From assembly GCF_001548395.1 (NCBI RefSeq), contig NZ_AP017367.1, positions 3,943,001-4,007,000 on the forward strand: a stretch of 64,000 bases of DNA, in the 5' to 3' direction. The position numbers and the translations under genes are program-made. The notes beneath the pieces are model-generated. The model saw nothing but the letters and a program-made list of their open reading frames with translations. It searched no databases and had not been told where the DNA came from. Below, piece after piece: positions 26,518 through 36,121 of the stretch; within the stretch, counting starts at the first letter, position 1; each line of letters starts with the position of its first letter. The DNA comes from Leptolyngbya sp. O-77. Its GTDB lineage: Bacteria > Cyanobacteriota > Cyanobacteriia > Elainellales > Elainellaceae.

Positions 26518-26967
26518 CTACTCATGCACCCAGGGCATGATCGTCGGCGTCCAGCTCACCAGCTCCTCCGGCTTAAACCACAGGCCAATCTCATACTCCG
26601 CAGTCTCCGGCGCATCTGACCCGTGGATGATATTGCGCCCAATGTTTGCGCCCAGATCGCCGCGAATCGTACCGGGTTCGGCATTCAGCGGGTTGGTCGC
26701 GCCGATCAGCTTGCGGGCAGCCGCAATCACACCGTCGCCTTCCCACACCATCGCCACCACCGGGCCGGAGGTGATGAAGTCCACCAGTCCAGGGAAGAAG
26801 GGGCGCTCTTTATGAACGGCGTAGTGTTGTTCGGCCAGTTCGCGGCTGGGTTGCAAAAACTTCAGCCCCACTAGGGTAAAGCCTTTCGTCTCAAAGCGGC
26901 GGATAATTTCGCCCGCCAGCCCACGCTGCACGCCGTCGGGCTTGATTGCGATAAAGGTGCGTTCCAC
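26518..26967 (-). CDS. ndk: Nucleoside diphosphate kinase
   Basis: 149 residues. It begins MERTFIAIKPDGVQRGL; the active-site His lies in NIIHGSDAPETAEYEIGLWF, the invariant NDK signature. It transfers the gamma-phosphate of ATP to nucleoside diphosphates through a phospho-His intermediate in the cytoplasm. Full length with no insertions. Divergent from speA, with about 370 bases of shared regulatory region. Confidence 0.97.
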   Translation of the reverse strand: MERTFIAIKPDGVQRGLAGEIIRRFETKGFTLVGLKFLQPSRELAEQHYAVHKERPFFPGLVDFITSGPVVAMVWEGDGVIAAARKLIGATNPLNAEPGTIRGDLGANIGRNIIHGSDAPETAEYEIGLWFKPEELVSWTPTIMPWVHE

Positions 26968-27340
26968 AATAGTTACTCCAAATACTCCAAATAACTCCTA
27001 ACTGGATTCCGAGCGGGAGGCTCCGATCCGGACAGTCCAACCAGGGGACTCCGGGCGGAACCCTTGCAAGCCTTCTCTATGCTCAGAAAAAGATGGCCCT
27101 TTGTAAAGGGTAAGCGGCGATGGTCATCGAGGCTTCATGTCAGAGCTTAATCGAAACTTAATCAAAGCCTTGCGCGGCAACGGATACAGAGATTTTTTGA
27201 GGAAATACGCTAGACTTAAGCTGAGCTTAAGCAATGCAGACCTGAGGGGGTGTCGTGCGTCGTGCGACACCCCAAACTGTTGAGAGGAATTCTAAAGTCT
27301 ACTCGGCGGCTCATCATCCATGTTTTAGAGGAAAAACTTG
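26968..27340. other. ndk-speA divergent intergenic region with two palindromes
   Basis: No gene is seen. Two structured sites are present. CTTAAGC-TGA-GCTTAAG at 27215-27231 is a perfect 7-bp inverted repeat, operator-like. GGGGTGTCG at 27247-27255 pairs with CGACACCCC at 27265-27273 around a 9-base loop, a strong hairpin about 68 bases before the speA ATG. A Shine-Dalgarno GAGGA lies at 27328-27332. Confidence 0.65.
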
Positions 27341-29396
27341 ATGGAAGTAAAACCCAAACTCTTTGCCAGCGATGTGGAAGAACCCGGAGGGGGAAAGCTC
27401 GCAGAAACGCCTCGAGACCGACGCATCACCAAGCTGCCCACTCCAGAGACGGGGCGCGTGAAGTCGGGCTGGACGATTGAAGACAGCGAGGAACTGTACC
27501 GCATCAAGGGCTGGGGCGACCCGTATTTTTCGATCAACGCGGCAGGACACGTCACCGTCTCTCCGCAGGGCGATCGCGGCGGTTCGCTAGATCTATACGA
27601 ATTGGTGCGAGCGCTCAAGCAACGGAATTTGGGGCTGCCGCTGCTGATCGTTTCTCAGATATTTTGGAAGACCGGATTCAGCGGGCTGAATGCCGCCTTT
27701 GCCAAGGCGATCGCCCGCTACAACTACCAAGGCGTTTATCGCGGCGTGTTTCCGGTGAAATGCAACCAACAGCGACATTTGATTGAAGACCTGGTGCGTT
27801 TCGGACGACCCTATCAGTTTGGACTGGAGGCCGGGTCAAAACCAGAATTGATGATTGCCCTGGCGCTGCTGGATACGCCGGGTTCCCTGCTGATCTGCAA
27901 TGGCTACAAAGACCAGGAATATATCGAAACGGCGATCCTGGCGAAGCAGCTCGGCAAGACGGTGATCATCGTGCTAGAGCAGGTCGAAGAAGTGGATCTG
28001 GTGATTGCCGAGAGTCGCAAGCTGGGAATCATGCCGATCGTGGGTGTGTGTGCGGGCCCAAGCTGAGCGCCAAGGGGCATCGGGCGCTGGGGTGGCTCGG
28101 CGGGGCGATCGCGCTAAATTCGGCCTCACCGTGCCTGAAATCATCCAGGCCGTCGAAAAGCTCCGCGCCGCCGACATGCTGAGCTGTTTGCAGCTATTGC
28201 ACTATCACATTGGCTCCCAAATTCCCGCCATCAATGTGATCAAAGACGCAATTCGAGAAGCCAGCCAAATTTTTGTAGAACTGGCGCAACTGGGCGCGAA
28301 TATGCGCTATCTGGACGTGGGCGGCGGACTGGGCGTAGACTACGACGGCTCCAAGACCAACTTCTACGCCTCCAAAAACTACAACATGCAGAACTACGCC
28401 TACGACGTGGTGGCAGAGGTAAAAGAAGCCTGCGAAGAACGCGACGTGCCCATGCCCACGCTGATTAGCGAAAGCGGCCGGGCGATCGCCTCCCATCAGT
28501 CCGTTCTCGTGTTCGACGTGCTGGGCACCAGCGATGTCATCGCCGAAGAACCCGAACCCACCACCGACGACGACCATCTGATTCTGCGAAACCTCTACGA
28601 AACCTGGCAGTCCATCACGCCAGACACCTATCAAGAGGCCTATCACGACGCAACGCAGTTTAAAGAAGAGGCCATCAGCCTGTTTGGGTTTGGCTATCTC
28701 AGCCTAGTAGAGCGGGCGCGGGCCGAGCGGCTCTATTGGGCCTGCTGCGCCAAGATTCTAGAAATCGCCCGCCAGCAGGACTATGTGCCCGACGATCTGG
28801 AAGACCTGGAAAAGATCATGGCATCGATCTACTACGTCAACCTGTCCGTCTTCCAATCCGCCCCCGATAGCTGGGCCATCGACCAGTTGTTCCCCATCAT
28901 GCCGATCCACCGCCTCGACGAGGAACCCACCTGCCGGGGCACCCTGGCCGACCTCACCTGCGACAGCGACGGCAAGATTGACCAATTCATCGACCTGCGC
29001 GATGTCAAGTCGGTGCTGGAACTGCATCCATTAGTCAGAGGGCAGGGAGCAGACGCAAACTCTGAACTCCAGACCACAGAGCCATATTACCTGGGGCTAT
29101 TTCTAGGGGGCGCGTATCAGGAAATCATGGGCAACCTGCACAACCTGTTTGGCGACACGAATACAGTACATATCCAGCTCACGCCCAAGGGCTACCAAAT
29201 TGAGCATGTGGTCAAGGGCGACACCATGACCGAAGTGCTGGGCTATGTGCAATACGACTCGGAAGACCTGATCGAGAGCATCCGCCGCCAGAGCGAAGCC
29301 GCCCTACAAGAGCGACGCATCACCCTGCAAGAAGCGCAACTGCTATTGCAAAACTACGAGCGATCGCTCAGTCGGTATACATACTTGACCTCGTAG
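27341..29396 (+). pseudogene. speA: Biosynthetic arginine decarboxylase, frame disrupted at 28051-28106
   Basis: The gene is complete in length (about 680 codons, as usual for SpeA) but needs a frame change. The first part, from ATG 27341, carries the PLP-Lys region in GVFPVKCNQQRHLIEDL; the second carries LDVGGGLGVDYDGS and LISESGRAIASHQSVLVFD. Reading through 28045-28110 restores the conserved block (V)RAKLSAKG-GRWGGSAGDRAKFGL only if four slippage-type changes are undone: two extra TG in a TG run, one extra C in 28057-28060, and one extra G in each G-run at 28074-28077 and 28102-28105. The net shift is +1. The rest shows no decay, so sequencing error or a very recent lesion is likely. SpeA makes agmatine from arginine for polyamines. 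Confidence 0.9.
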
Positions 29397-29397
29397 G

Positions 29398-29494
29398 GAA
29401 GGAGGAAAAGGGAAGAACGAAGAGCGAAGAACGAAGAGCGAAGAACAAAGAGGTTCCGTTTTTCGTTCTTCGTTCTTCATTTTTCGTTCTTCAT
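29398..29494. repeat. Inverted heptamer cassette between convergent genes
   Basis: Purine units (GAAGAACGAAGAGC type) at 29398-29455 face pyrimidine units (TTCGTTCTTC type) at 29457-29494. The arms are complementary and form a near loopless hairpin of up to about 35 bp. It fills the gap between speA (end 29396) and crtD (stop at 29491-29493). Confidence 0.88.
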
Positions 29495-31014
29495 TTCTTC
29501 CGTCCCTCCCCGACTGCCTCGATCTGCCGCGCCACGGTCCACGCACTGTAGCTCACGCCCGCTGTGCCCTCGCCGGGATGGGTCGAGTCGCCCACCAGCC
29601 ACAGGCGAGGAATCGGCGTGCGGTTGGCAAAGCCGAAGGGACCGAAAGTGGAGACACGCTGCCCAATGCCGCCGACCATGCCGCGATCGCGCGCGGTGTA
29701 GTACGCAAAGGTGCGGGGTGTGGCGGCTTCGGTATGCAGGAGCGTTTCGGCAGTTAGGTGGAAAAATTGACCTAAGCGGGCGATCGCCGTTTCGGTGTAG
29801 TGCTGCTTCAGTGCGGCGTAGCGGTCGTCGTCGCCTTGCCAGATGCGTGGGTCAGTAAAAGACGACGCAATCACCGTGGCGCAGCCGCTTGGGGCGCGTC
29901 CATCGCCCGGGTGGCTAACGGAAACAAACAGGGAGTTATTTTCGGCGATGGGCCCGTCGAAGTCGTAGAGAAATTGCAGGTGCGGCGGGCAGTCAGCCGG
30001 AATCGCGTCCTGCTTGACCCCTAGATACACCACAAACGCGCCGGAGCCGTCGGGCAGCTTGTCTACGCGCTGGCGATAACCCGTGGGCGCAGCCTCGCCC
30101 AACAGTTTCACCAGATTTTGCACCGTTACGTTGGCGACGACGTGATCGGCAGGTTCCATCCAGGTTTCGCCCGTTTTGAGGTTGCGGACGCGCACGCCGA
30201 CGGCTCGACCGTTTTCGGTGGCGATCGCCTCCACGGTATGGCGCAGGTGCAGCGTGCCGCCGTCGCGTTCGAGGGATTCCACGAGGCGATCGCTCAAAGC
30301 CTGCATACTGCCCTGGAGGTGAAACAAACCCTGGGGCGACTGCGACACCGCCAGCGCCGTGGCCGCGTAGAGCAGCGCCGTTTCCTCCGCATCCACCTGG
30401 GAATAGAGCTTCAGCTGCAAGTCCAGAAATCGCCGCAGCCGCTGGTCGTTCCCCAGCCCATACCAGCGCAAAACTTGACCCACCGTAGAAAACGTATGCG
30501 GCAGCGTGGTCAGCGTTCCTGGCCGCACCGCCTGCACCAGCTGCCACATATCCCACGCGCTGCGCGGCGGCAGCACCGGGTCGCGCCCCTGAAACGCCCA
30601 GCTTGCGTCAAACAGGTCTTTTAACAATTGCCAGAATGGCTCGCTGCCGGGAAACTGGCGCTGTCGCTCCTGCTGCCAGCGCTGCGGGTCGCGCCACACG
30701 CGGATTGGCTCCGGTTCCCCCGGCAGATAGACGGCACAGGCGGGGTCGCAGGGGGTGGCGGCGGGTGGCTCGATGCCCAATTCAGCAAAAATTCGGTGGT
30801 GAATGCCGCCCGGTTCCAGTCCCGCTACCTGGGTCGCGCCCACGTCGAAGGTAAAGCCGCGCCGCCGAAACGTAGACGCACAGCCGCCCGGCACGATCGC
30901 CTGATCAAACACGCGCACCCCATAGCCCCGCCGCGCCAGCAGCGCCGCCGTTGTTAGCCCGCCAATGCCCGCCCCGATTACCACCACACGAGGAGATTCC
31001 ACACGAGGAGCCAT
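29491..31014 (-). CDS. crtD: Carotenoid C-3',4' desaturase-like FAD oxidoreductase
   Basis: I chose ATG complement 31012-31014 (MAPRVESPRVVVIGAG), giving 507 residues; 15 further codons upstream are open. The dinucleotide-binding motif VVVIGAGIGGLTTAALLARR lies at the N-terminus, followed by FDQAIVPGGCASTFRRRGF. The C-terminal FAD motif is LWLVGDSTHPGEGTAGVSYS. This is the phytoene-desaturase/CrtI superfamily. The block PPHLQFLYDFDGPIAENNS matches what I recall of cyanobacterial CrtD, which acts on monocyclic carotenoids in myxol synthesis. CrtH/CrtO-type relatives are the alternative. It lies at the thylakoid or plasma membrane surface. Confidence 0.82.
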   Translation of the reverse strand: MAPRVESPRVVVIGAGIGGLTTAALLARRGYGVRVFDQAIVPGGCASTFRRRGFTFDVGATQVAGLEPGGIHHRIFAELGIEPPAATPCDPACAVYLPGEPEPIRVWRDPQRWQQERQRQFPGSEPFWQLLKDLFDASWAFQGRDPVLPPRSAWDMWQLVQAVRPGTLTTLPHTFSTVGQVLRWYGLGNDQRLRRFLDLQLKLYSQVDAEETALLYAATALAVSQSPQGLFHLQGSMQALSDRLVESLERDGGTLHLRHTVEAIATENGRAVGVRVRNLKTGETWMEPADHVVANVTVQNLVKLLGEAAPTGYRQRVDKLPDGSGAFVVYLGVKQDAIPADCPPHLQFLYDFDGPIAENNSLFVSVSHPGDGRAPSGCATVIASSFTDPRIWQGDDDRYAALKQHYTETAIARLGQFFHLTAETLLHTEAATPRTFAYYTARDRGMVGGIGQRVSTFGPFGFANRTPIPRLWLVGDSTHPGEGTAGVSYSAWTVARQIEAVGEGRKK

Positions 31015-31197
31015 GCGCCCTACTCCAACTGGCGATCGCCAGCCCTGTGACACCTTCATTACATTTCTTAATAATCCTCATCTTAACGTTTAACCGGATA
31101 AGGGCGATCGCCCCTCAGAAAAGTCGAGGTTATTGGGGGCCGGTTCAGGTTAAGGTAAGGTTAATGATCATTTAAGCCCGATTTTCACAGATTAGCG

Positions 31198-31437
31198 ATG
31201 GATATAGGCGACCTCGTGCGCCTGAAGCAGCCGTTTCAGCCCGAACCAGACAGCGATCGCACATACAGCTATGGAATTATTGCCGGGATTGTTTGGTCGG
31301 AGGATGCATCGCTCCCGTCGCCCCCCGTAGAAATTGTGCTTTACCTATACGATCTCGATACACGGCAAATTTACGTCGATTCGGCTGGGCTACAGGCCAT
31401 TTATGCCTTCCGTGCAGATGAGCTGGAGCTAGTGTGA
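31198..31437 (+). CDS. Conserved cyanobacterial protein of unknown function, 79 residues
   Basis: ATG 31198. The product begins MDIGDLVRLKQPFQPEPD, then YSYGIIAGIVWSED, EIVLYLYDLDTRQIYVD and ends AIYAFRADELELV. It is predicted all-beta, acidic and soluble, in the style of small SH3-like barrels. Cyanobacterial genomes hold short proteins of this pattern, without known function. It is a stand-alone gene; a heptamer cassette follows the stop directly. Confidence 0.75.
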   Translation: MDIGDLVRLKQPFQPEPDSDRTYSYGIIAGIVWSEDASLPSPPVEIVLYLYDLDTRQIYVDSAGLQAIYAFRADELELV

Positions 31438-31788
31438 GGTTTTGGATTGTGGGTTTTGGATTTTAGATTTGAACCTTTGCCGCTTCAAAATCACAGGCCA
31501 AACGTCAAGCTCAAAATCTAAAATTTTCTTGCCATTGGAGATCGCATCTACTACAATCGTCCATCAAGCTGTGAAAGATACCCTATCGACGCAGCGTCCC
31601 CGAAAAATTCGCCGCGAGTCGTTTACGGCGCTGGCAGGTGTTAGCCGCACCAACCAGCACCTGACCCGTTGACAGAGTACGCTGTCTCAGGGCTTTGCTT
31701 ATTTTAGCCGCCTTGAAATTCGCTCTATGTCTTTCGGGCGGCGGTTTTTCGGGATTTCCTTCATCTAACTTTCAAGAGGAAACCCCAA
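31438..31788. other. Intergenic region with inverted TTTTGGA-type repeat
   Basis: TTTTGGATTGTGGGTTTTGG-type units at 31438-31470 are followed by an opposed TCAAAATCTAAAATT at about 31510-31525, able to form a stem. The remainder to 31788 has a short open frame (to 31672) rich in basic residues that I do not call. A Shine-Dalgarno AAGAGGA at 31774-31780 serves the next gene. Confidence 0.6.
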
Positions 31789-32082
31789 ATGCTTCAAATT
31801 CAATACTTTTCGGCGGCTTCCAACCCAGAAGCGGCCTCGGTTTCGCTGCCTGCTTTTCTGCCGCCGCTGCTGCCGCAACGGCCGAGCCGCCGCCGTCTGC
31901 GCCTCTACCTGGTCGGTTCCCCCGCCGACACCCAGCACGAGATCGACCGCCTGCATCTGCTGCACTATGCCGAGCGCTTTGAATGGAGCCGCGTGGTGCA
32001 GATTCCCGACGGCGGCATCGTCCTGCGTCCCGATGTAGGGGATGTGTTGCGTTATCTCCAGCGCGATCGCCCCCTGAATTAA
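31789..32082 (+). CDS. Conserved cyanobacterial protein of unknown function, 97 residues
   Basis: ATG 31789 with a good Shine-Dalgarno AAGAGGA eight bases upstream, which supports this start. The product has a hydrophobic/Pro N-terminus (SLPAFLPPLLPQRPSRRRL), then RLYLVGSPADTQHEIDRLHL and EWSRVVQIPDGGIVLRPDVG, ending DVLRYLQRDRPLN. It looks like a small alpha/beta domain. No function is known to me. About 140 bases separate it from radC in the same direction. Confidence 0.7.
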   Translation: MLQIQYFSAASNPEAASVSLPAFLPPLLPQRPSRRRLRLYLVGSPADTQHEIDRLHLLHYAERFEWSRVVQIPDGGIVLRPDVGDVLRYLQRDRPLN

Positions 32083-32221
32083 CGCCATCGTCCCTTTGAC
32101 TAGGACGAAGAAATTAAGGGAAGACTAGGAGAATCAGGAAAATCGGTCGCCTGCGGAGAGGGTTCGCTCCTGCCGCAGGCGATCGCCCCTCCGCTCTCCG
32201 CATCTACCCGCGCCTACCTGC

Positions 32222-32953
32222 ATGACCTACAGCCTACGGATCGCCGACCTGCCGCAAAGCGAACGTCCCCGCGAGCGGCTGCTGACCTACGGGGCAAAGC
32301 AGCTTTCCACCCCAGAGCTAATCGCCATCCTGCTGGGAACCGGGCAGGGGCCGGGCAAGCTATCGGCCGTAGGTTTGGGCAATCTGATTCTGAAAACGCT
32401 GGAACAGAGCCACGGCAACGGACTGGCAGCCTTGCAGCATATTGCGCCTCAGGAGTTGATGCAGATTAACGGGATCGGCGAAGCAAAGGCGACGACCATT
32501 TTGGCAGCGATTGAATTGGGCAAGCGGGTGTTTCAGTCTCGACCGGGCGATCGCACTATTGTAGACGACCCCGCCGTGGCCGCCGCCGTCCTCAGCCAAG
32601 ACCTCATGTGGCAACCCCAGGAGCGCTTTGCCGTCGTGCTGCTAGATATCAAGCATCGCCTGCTGGGAACCCAACTGATCAGCATTGGCACAGCCACCGA
32701 AACCCTCGCCCATCCCCGCGAAATCTTCCGCGAAGTGATCCGCCGGGGCGCAACCCGTGCCATCATCGCCCACAACCATCCATCGGGAAACCTGGAACCC
32801 AGCTCAGAAGACATCGCCCTCACCCGCCAACTGCTGCAAGGCGCACAGGTCTTGGGCATCCCGCTGCTGGATCATCTAATCTTAGGCAATGGCGACTTCA
32901 TCAGCCTGCGCCAAACCACGCAGCTTTGGAGCGAAACGCCCCAGGAAGTCTAG
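32222..32953 (+). CDS. radC: RadC family JAB-domain protein
   Basis: 243 residues. An N-terminal helical part with a helix-hairpin-helix-like LMQINGIGEAKATTILAAIE precedes the JAB/MPN metalloprotease-like domain. The zinc ligands are His184 and His186 in AHNHPSGN with Asp197 in SSEDIAL. Despite the name, a DNA-repair role is not supported by modern work; the biochemical function is open. Full length. A Uma2 gene follows 32 bp downstream. Confidence 0.95.
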   Translation: MTYSLRIADLPQSERPRERLLTYGAKQLSTPELIAILLGTGQGPGKLSAVGLGNLILKTLEQSHGNGLAALQHIAPQELMQINGIGEAKATTILAAIELGKRVFQSRPGDRTIVDDPAVAAAVLSQDLMWQPQERFAVVLLDIKHRLLGTQLISIGTATETLAHPREIFREVIRRGATRAIIAHNHPSGNLEPSSEDIALTRQLLQGAQVLGIPLLDHLILGNGDFISLRQTTQLWSETPQEV

Positions 32954-32985
32954 CGCCACCCCAACCGTGAATGGAGGACTCCCCG

Positions 32986-33609
32986 ATGCCCCTCGCATCC
33001 AACGAACCCAAAAACGAACCCAAAGCAGAATCCGGTCTATCGACCCAGCCCGCCTCTGAACCCAAAGTCTGGACAGATGCAGAATTTATGGCGCTGCCGC
33101 AGGACGGTCACCGCTACGAACTGGTGAACGGAGAACTCATTGATATGGGCAACTCAGGAATGGAACATGGCTGGATAGCCAGCAACTTAATGATTGTATT
33201 GGGTGGCTTTGTGCGAACCCATAAGCTCGGTGTCATGTGCGACTCTAGCACCGCCTTTGCGATGAAAAACGGCAATCGGCGATCGCCCGATGTGTCCTTC
33301 GTGACCAAAGAGCGGCTGCAAGGGCTGCGGCGGCTGCCCAAGGGCTTCTTTCAGGGTGCGCCGGATTTGGCGGTGGAAGTCTTGTCACCCAGCAACACGG
33401 TCGAAGAAATTCACGAAAAAATCGTCGAATATTTTGAAAACGAAACTCGCCTGGTATGGGTGATTCACCCGGATGAGCAGTACGTGCTGGTCTACCACAG
33501 CCCCAGCCCCGATCGCCTACTGCGGCTCCAAGATGCGCTGGAGGGCGAATCGGTTGTGCCTGGGTTTTCCCTCGCGGTCGCGGAACTGTTTGAAGAGCTA
33601 GATTTCTGA
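32986..33609 (+). CDS. Uma2-family (DUF820) putative endonuclease
   Basis: I chose ATG 32986 because GGAGGA sits eight bases upstream; an in-frame ATG at 32971 is the alternative. 207 residues. The core is RYELVNGELIDMGNS, SPDVSFVTKERL, PDLAVEVLSPSNTVEEIHEKI (D..E-x-V, the PD-(D/E)XK acid pair) and LVWVIHPDEQYVLVY. Role unknown; predicted nuclease. It converges with a second Uma2 gene 15 bp away. Confidence 0.9.
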   Translation: MPLASNEPKNEPKAESGLSTQPASEPKVWTDAEFMALPQDGHRYELVNGELIDMGNSGMEHGWIASNLMIVLGGFVRTHKLGVMCDSSTAFAMKNGNRRSPDVSFVTKERLQGLRRLPKGFFQGAPDLAVEVLSPSNTVEEIHEKIVEYFENETRLVWVIHPDEQYVLVYHSPSPDRLLRLQDALEGESVVPGFSLAVAELFEELDF

Positions 33610-33624
33610 AGTCTCGTCTCCTCA

Positions 33625-34287
33625 TCATCCCTGATCCAACCCCTGCTCCCGATCCAGCGCCATCTGAAACGCCTGGAGTGCCGCAGGCGTGCCGACTGTC
33701 CACACCTGCGCCACAGCCTCTAGAATCAGCTGCTTGACCGGAAGCTCAGGAAACGTTGGGCTATAGTCAGATTCCACATAATGCCCATCATGCAGGATGT
33801 AAAACGTCAGATTTCCATTGGCATAAACCCACAGTTCTGGAACGGCGATCGCCTCATAAGCCGCTAGCGTCGTTGCAGAAGTGACATCGATTTCAAGGGC
33901 CAGGTCAGGCGGGGGATCGCCCAGTTGCAGCCGCCGCCGACCGCGCATTTGCGATGCATGTTGAATATAGAAGCACGCATCTGGCTCAACCCCAGCTACC
34001 CCCTCTTGCTTAAACGTGGTCGAACCGAAGGGTTCATAGTCCTGCTCGGTCGCGTTCAGCAGTCGCTTAACCAAATCCGAGATCAGCTCGGTTGGGCGTT
34101 CGTGTTCGGGCAAAGGAACCATAATCTCCAGCGTGCCATTGCTGTAGGCAATTCGAGCAGCCCGCCGTTCGCCAAGTTCTTCCAAAAGCCGTTCAAACTC
34201 TTCCCAGGACAGGTCAGGAATGCTGACCACACTGCCCGGTGCCAGGTGCATTTGGCTAATTGGCTTGGCAATTGGCGCTATCACCAT
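33625..34287 (-). CDS. Uma2-family (DUF820) putative endonuclease
   Basis: 220 residues. FERLLEELGERRAARIAYSN, EPDACFYIQHAS, PPDLALEIDVTSATTLAAYE and VPELWVYANGNLTFYIL give the Uma2 core, including the D...E-x-D acid pair. It belongs to a different Uma2 subgroup from its convergent neighbour (Y-SNGTLEIMVPLPEHE pattern), so the pair is not a local duplication. Function unknown. Confidence 0.9.
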   Translation of the reverse strand: MVIAPIAKPISQMHLAPGSVVSIPDLSWEEFERLLEELGERRAARIAYSNGTLEIMVPLPEHERPTELISDLVKRLLNATEQDYEPFGSTTFKQEGVAGVEPDACFYIQHASQMRGRRRLQLGDPPPDLALEIDVTSATTLAAYEAIAVPELWVYANGNLTFYILHDGHYVESDYSPTFPELPVKQLILEAVAQVWTVGTPAALQAFQMALDREQGLDQG

Positions 34288-34366
34288 TCAAAAACCCTCT
34301 AAAGGCTGGTTGGGGCTTGCAACAGGAACTTAGGGAACTTTTATCTTCGACTCTAAACCAGAAAAC

Positions 34367-35833
34367 CTAAACCAGTGCCTTGAGCAGCGCTTGCAGCTTT
34401 AGCTTTACCTCAGCCAGTTCGCGGGCAGGGTCTGATCCGGCGACGATGCCCGCGCCTGCATACAGCCGAGCGCGATCGCCCTCTAGCAGGGCCGAACGGA
34501 TGCCGACGATAAATTCTGCATTACCCGCCGCATCGACCCAGCCCAGGGGCGCAGCGTAGAGCGATCGCCCAAAGCCCTCAGAGCGGCGAATTTCCTCGCA
34601 GGCGATATCGCGGGGCAGCCCAGCCACCGCAGGCGTGGGGTGCAGCGCGTCTACCAGGTCTAGCGGGTGCAGTCGGGCGGGCAGGTGGGCATGAATGGGC
34701 GTGTGCAAATGCTGAATATTCGACAAGCGCAGCAGGTCGGGGGCGGCGGGCATCTGAGGGGATAGCCCAAGACAGAGCAGGCGATCGCGCAAAAAGTCCA
34801 CCACTACCTGATGTTCGTGCCGCTCTTTGGGCGTGTTCAGCAGGGTGTAGCCCAGCCTCGCATCTTCGTCTGCTGTGCAGCCTCGCGGCGCAGACCCCGC
34901 CAGCGCATCGGTCGTGAGGCGCTGATTCCGCACGCTGACCAGTCGTTCGGGGCTGGCTCCGATAAAAGTCTTGCTGCCGCCCTGGTTCACCGAAAAGATA
35001 TAGCAATCGGGATAAAGCTGCCGCAGATGATGCAAAGAAAAAAGCCAGTCGAATGGACGGCGAGAAATCACGTCAACCGCGTGAGACAGCACCAGTTTTT
35101 GCAGACGATTTTGATGAATCGAGCGGAGTGCTTTTTCAACCGTTTTTTGGAAATCATTAATTTCTAAAAATTCCCAGGATTGGGGGGCGATCGCCTCACT
35201 GCCCGCAAAGTTTAATAAGGAATAGTTTGCCTGCTGAATTTTTTGAAACTTGCGCCAGAGTGCATCGGTTAGCATTGTCACATTAGTATCAGCACCCAGC
35301 GCTATATTTGCGGTTGCCAAACAGCGATCTGGCTGGCGCAAAATCTGCCACTCTGGCAGCAAGATCATGGCAGAGGCAAATGGTGAATGAAGTGATCTAG
35401 GTTCATCAAAAAAGGTGTAGCTACAAAAACAGCGAAGATCCGCCGGAGAGGTGATGCCCGTTGGCACAGTTTCCACCCCATGAGTTGCCATGAAACGAGG
35501 CATCCCAATTAAGCTGTGCTTGAGAAATTGCTGAGTTCTTAAAAAGCGGCGATCGCCCCCTGTGCTGAGCGACAAAGTTTTCCCAAAAGCCGCTACAGCC
35601 TCACCTTCGTAAGGTTTTTCAAAGTAGAAATGGGGTTGATCAGAGAGGTTAAATTGATGTAGAGCCAGCAGTGGATCAACCGCCTCAATCTCCTGAGAAA
35701 TGCTGACCCAATTGCAACCAGATTGATGCTCAGAATCTAGGACTTGTTTGATATGCTTCTGGCATTGGGAAAGGAGTTTATATAAACTTTTACAATCTTG
35801 AACAGGTTCAATCGGTCGGGGTGCGACTGGCAT
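34367..35833 (-). CDS. menF: Isochorismate synthase
   Basis: 488 residues. The C-terminal chorismate-binding domain (about 230-488) shows FIGASPERLVSVRNQRL, ALAGSAPRGCTADEDARLGY, NTPKERHEHQVVVDFLRD and a final GAGIVAGSDPARELAEVKLK, the signature of the isochorismate/anthranilate synthase family. GSAPRG with KERHEH favours isochorismate synthase. It turns chorismate into isochorismate, the first step of phylloquinone synthesis. It is divergent from menA of the same pathway, separated by about 290 bases, which strongly supports the assignment. Confidence 0.93.
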   Translation of the reverse strand: MPVAPRPIEPVQDCKSLYKLLSQCQKHIKQVLDSEHQSGCNWVSISQEIEAVDPLLALHQFNLSDQPHFYFEKPYEGEAVAAFGKTLSLSTGGDRRFLRTQQFLKHSLIGMPRFMATHGVETVPTGITSPADLRCFCSYTFFDEPRSLHSPFASAMILLPEWQILRQPDRCLATANIALGADTNVTMLTDALWRKFQKIQQANYSLLNFAGSEAIAPQSWEFLEINDFQKTVEKALRSIHQNRLQKLVLSHAVDVISRRPFDWLFSLHHLRQLYPDCYIFSVNQGGSKTFIGASPERLVSVRNQRLTTDALAGSAPRGCTADEDARLGYTLLNTPKERHEHQVVVDFLRDRLLCLGLSPQMPAAPDLLRLSNIQHLHTPIHAHLPARLHPLDLVDALHPTPAVAGLPRDIACEEIRRSEGFGRSLYAAPLGWVDAAGNAEFIVGIRSALLEGDRARLYAGAGIVAGSDPARELAEVKLKLQALLKALV

Positions 35834-36121
35834 GAGTCAATGGTAAAACGGTTCGATAAAGGTGAGCAGTAAAACAGCAATGGCGGGCGCAGCCTGTCTA
35901 CTACAGGTAACATACTTGGGCAAAGTCTAGCCACCGGCCCATCAGATCTGATGAAGCTGACGATTGTCTCCGACAAAGCCAAGGCCCATCAAGCGTTTGG
36001 ACGAGGGGCGATCGCCCGCAACATCAGTCACAACTCTTTACAGTTCCAACAGGTCGCCACGACCAATCGGAGAGGCGGAAAATCGTAGAATAATGAGGCT
36101 TCCAGCAGTTACCCGCCCGCA

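Noticed and set aside
28005..28120. A separate gene starting inside speA
   Set aside because: The downstream frame is the C-terminal part of arginine decarboxylase; its apparent N-terminal residues are out-of-frame speA codons.
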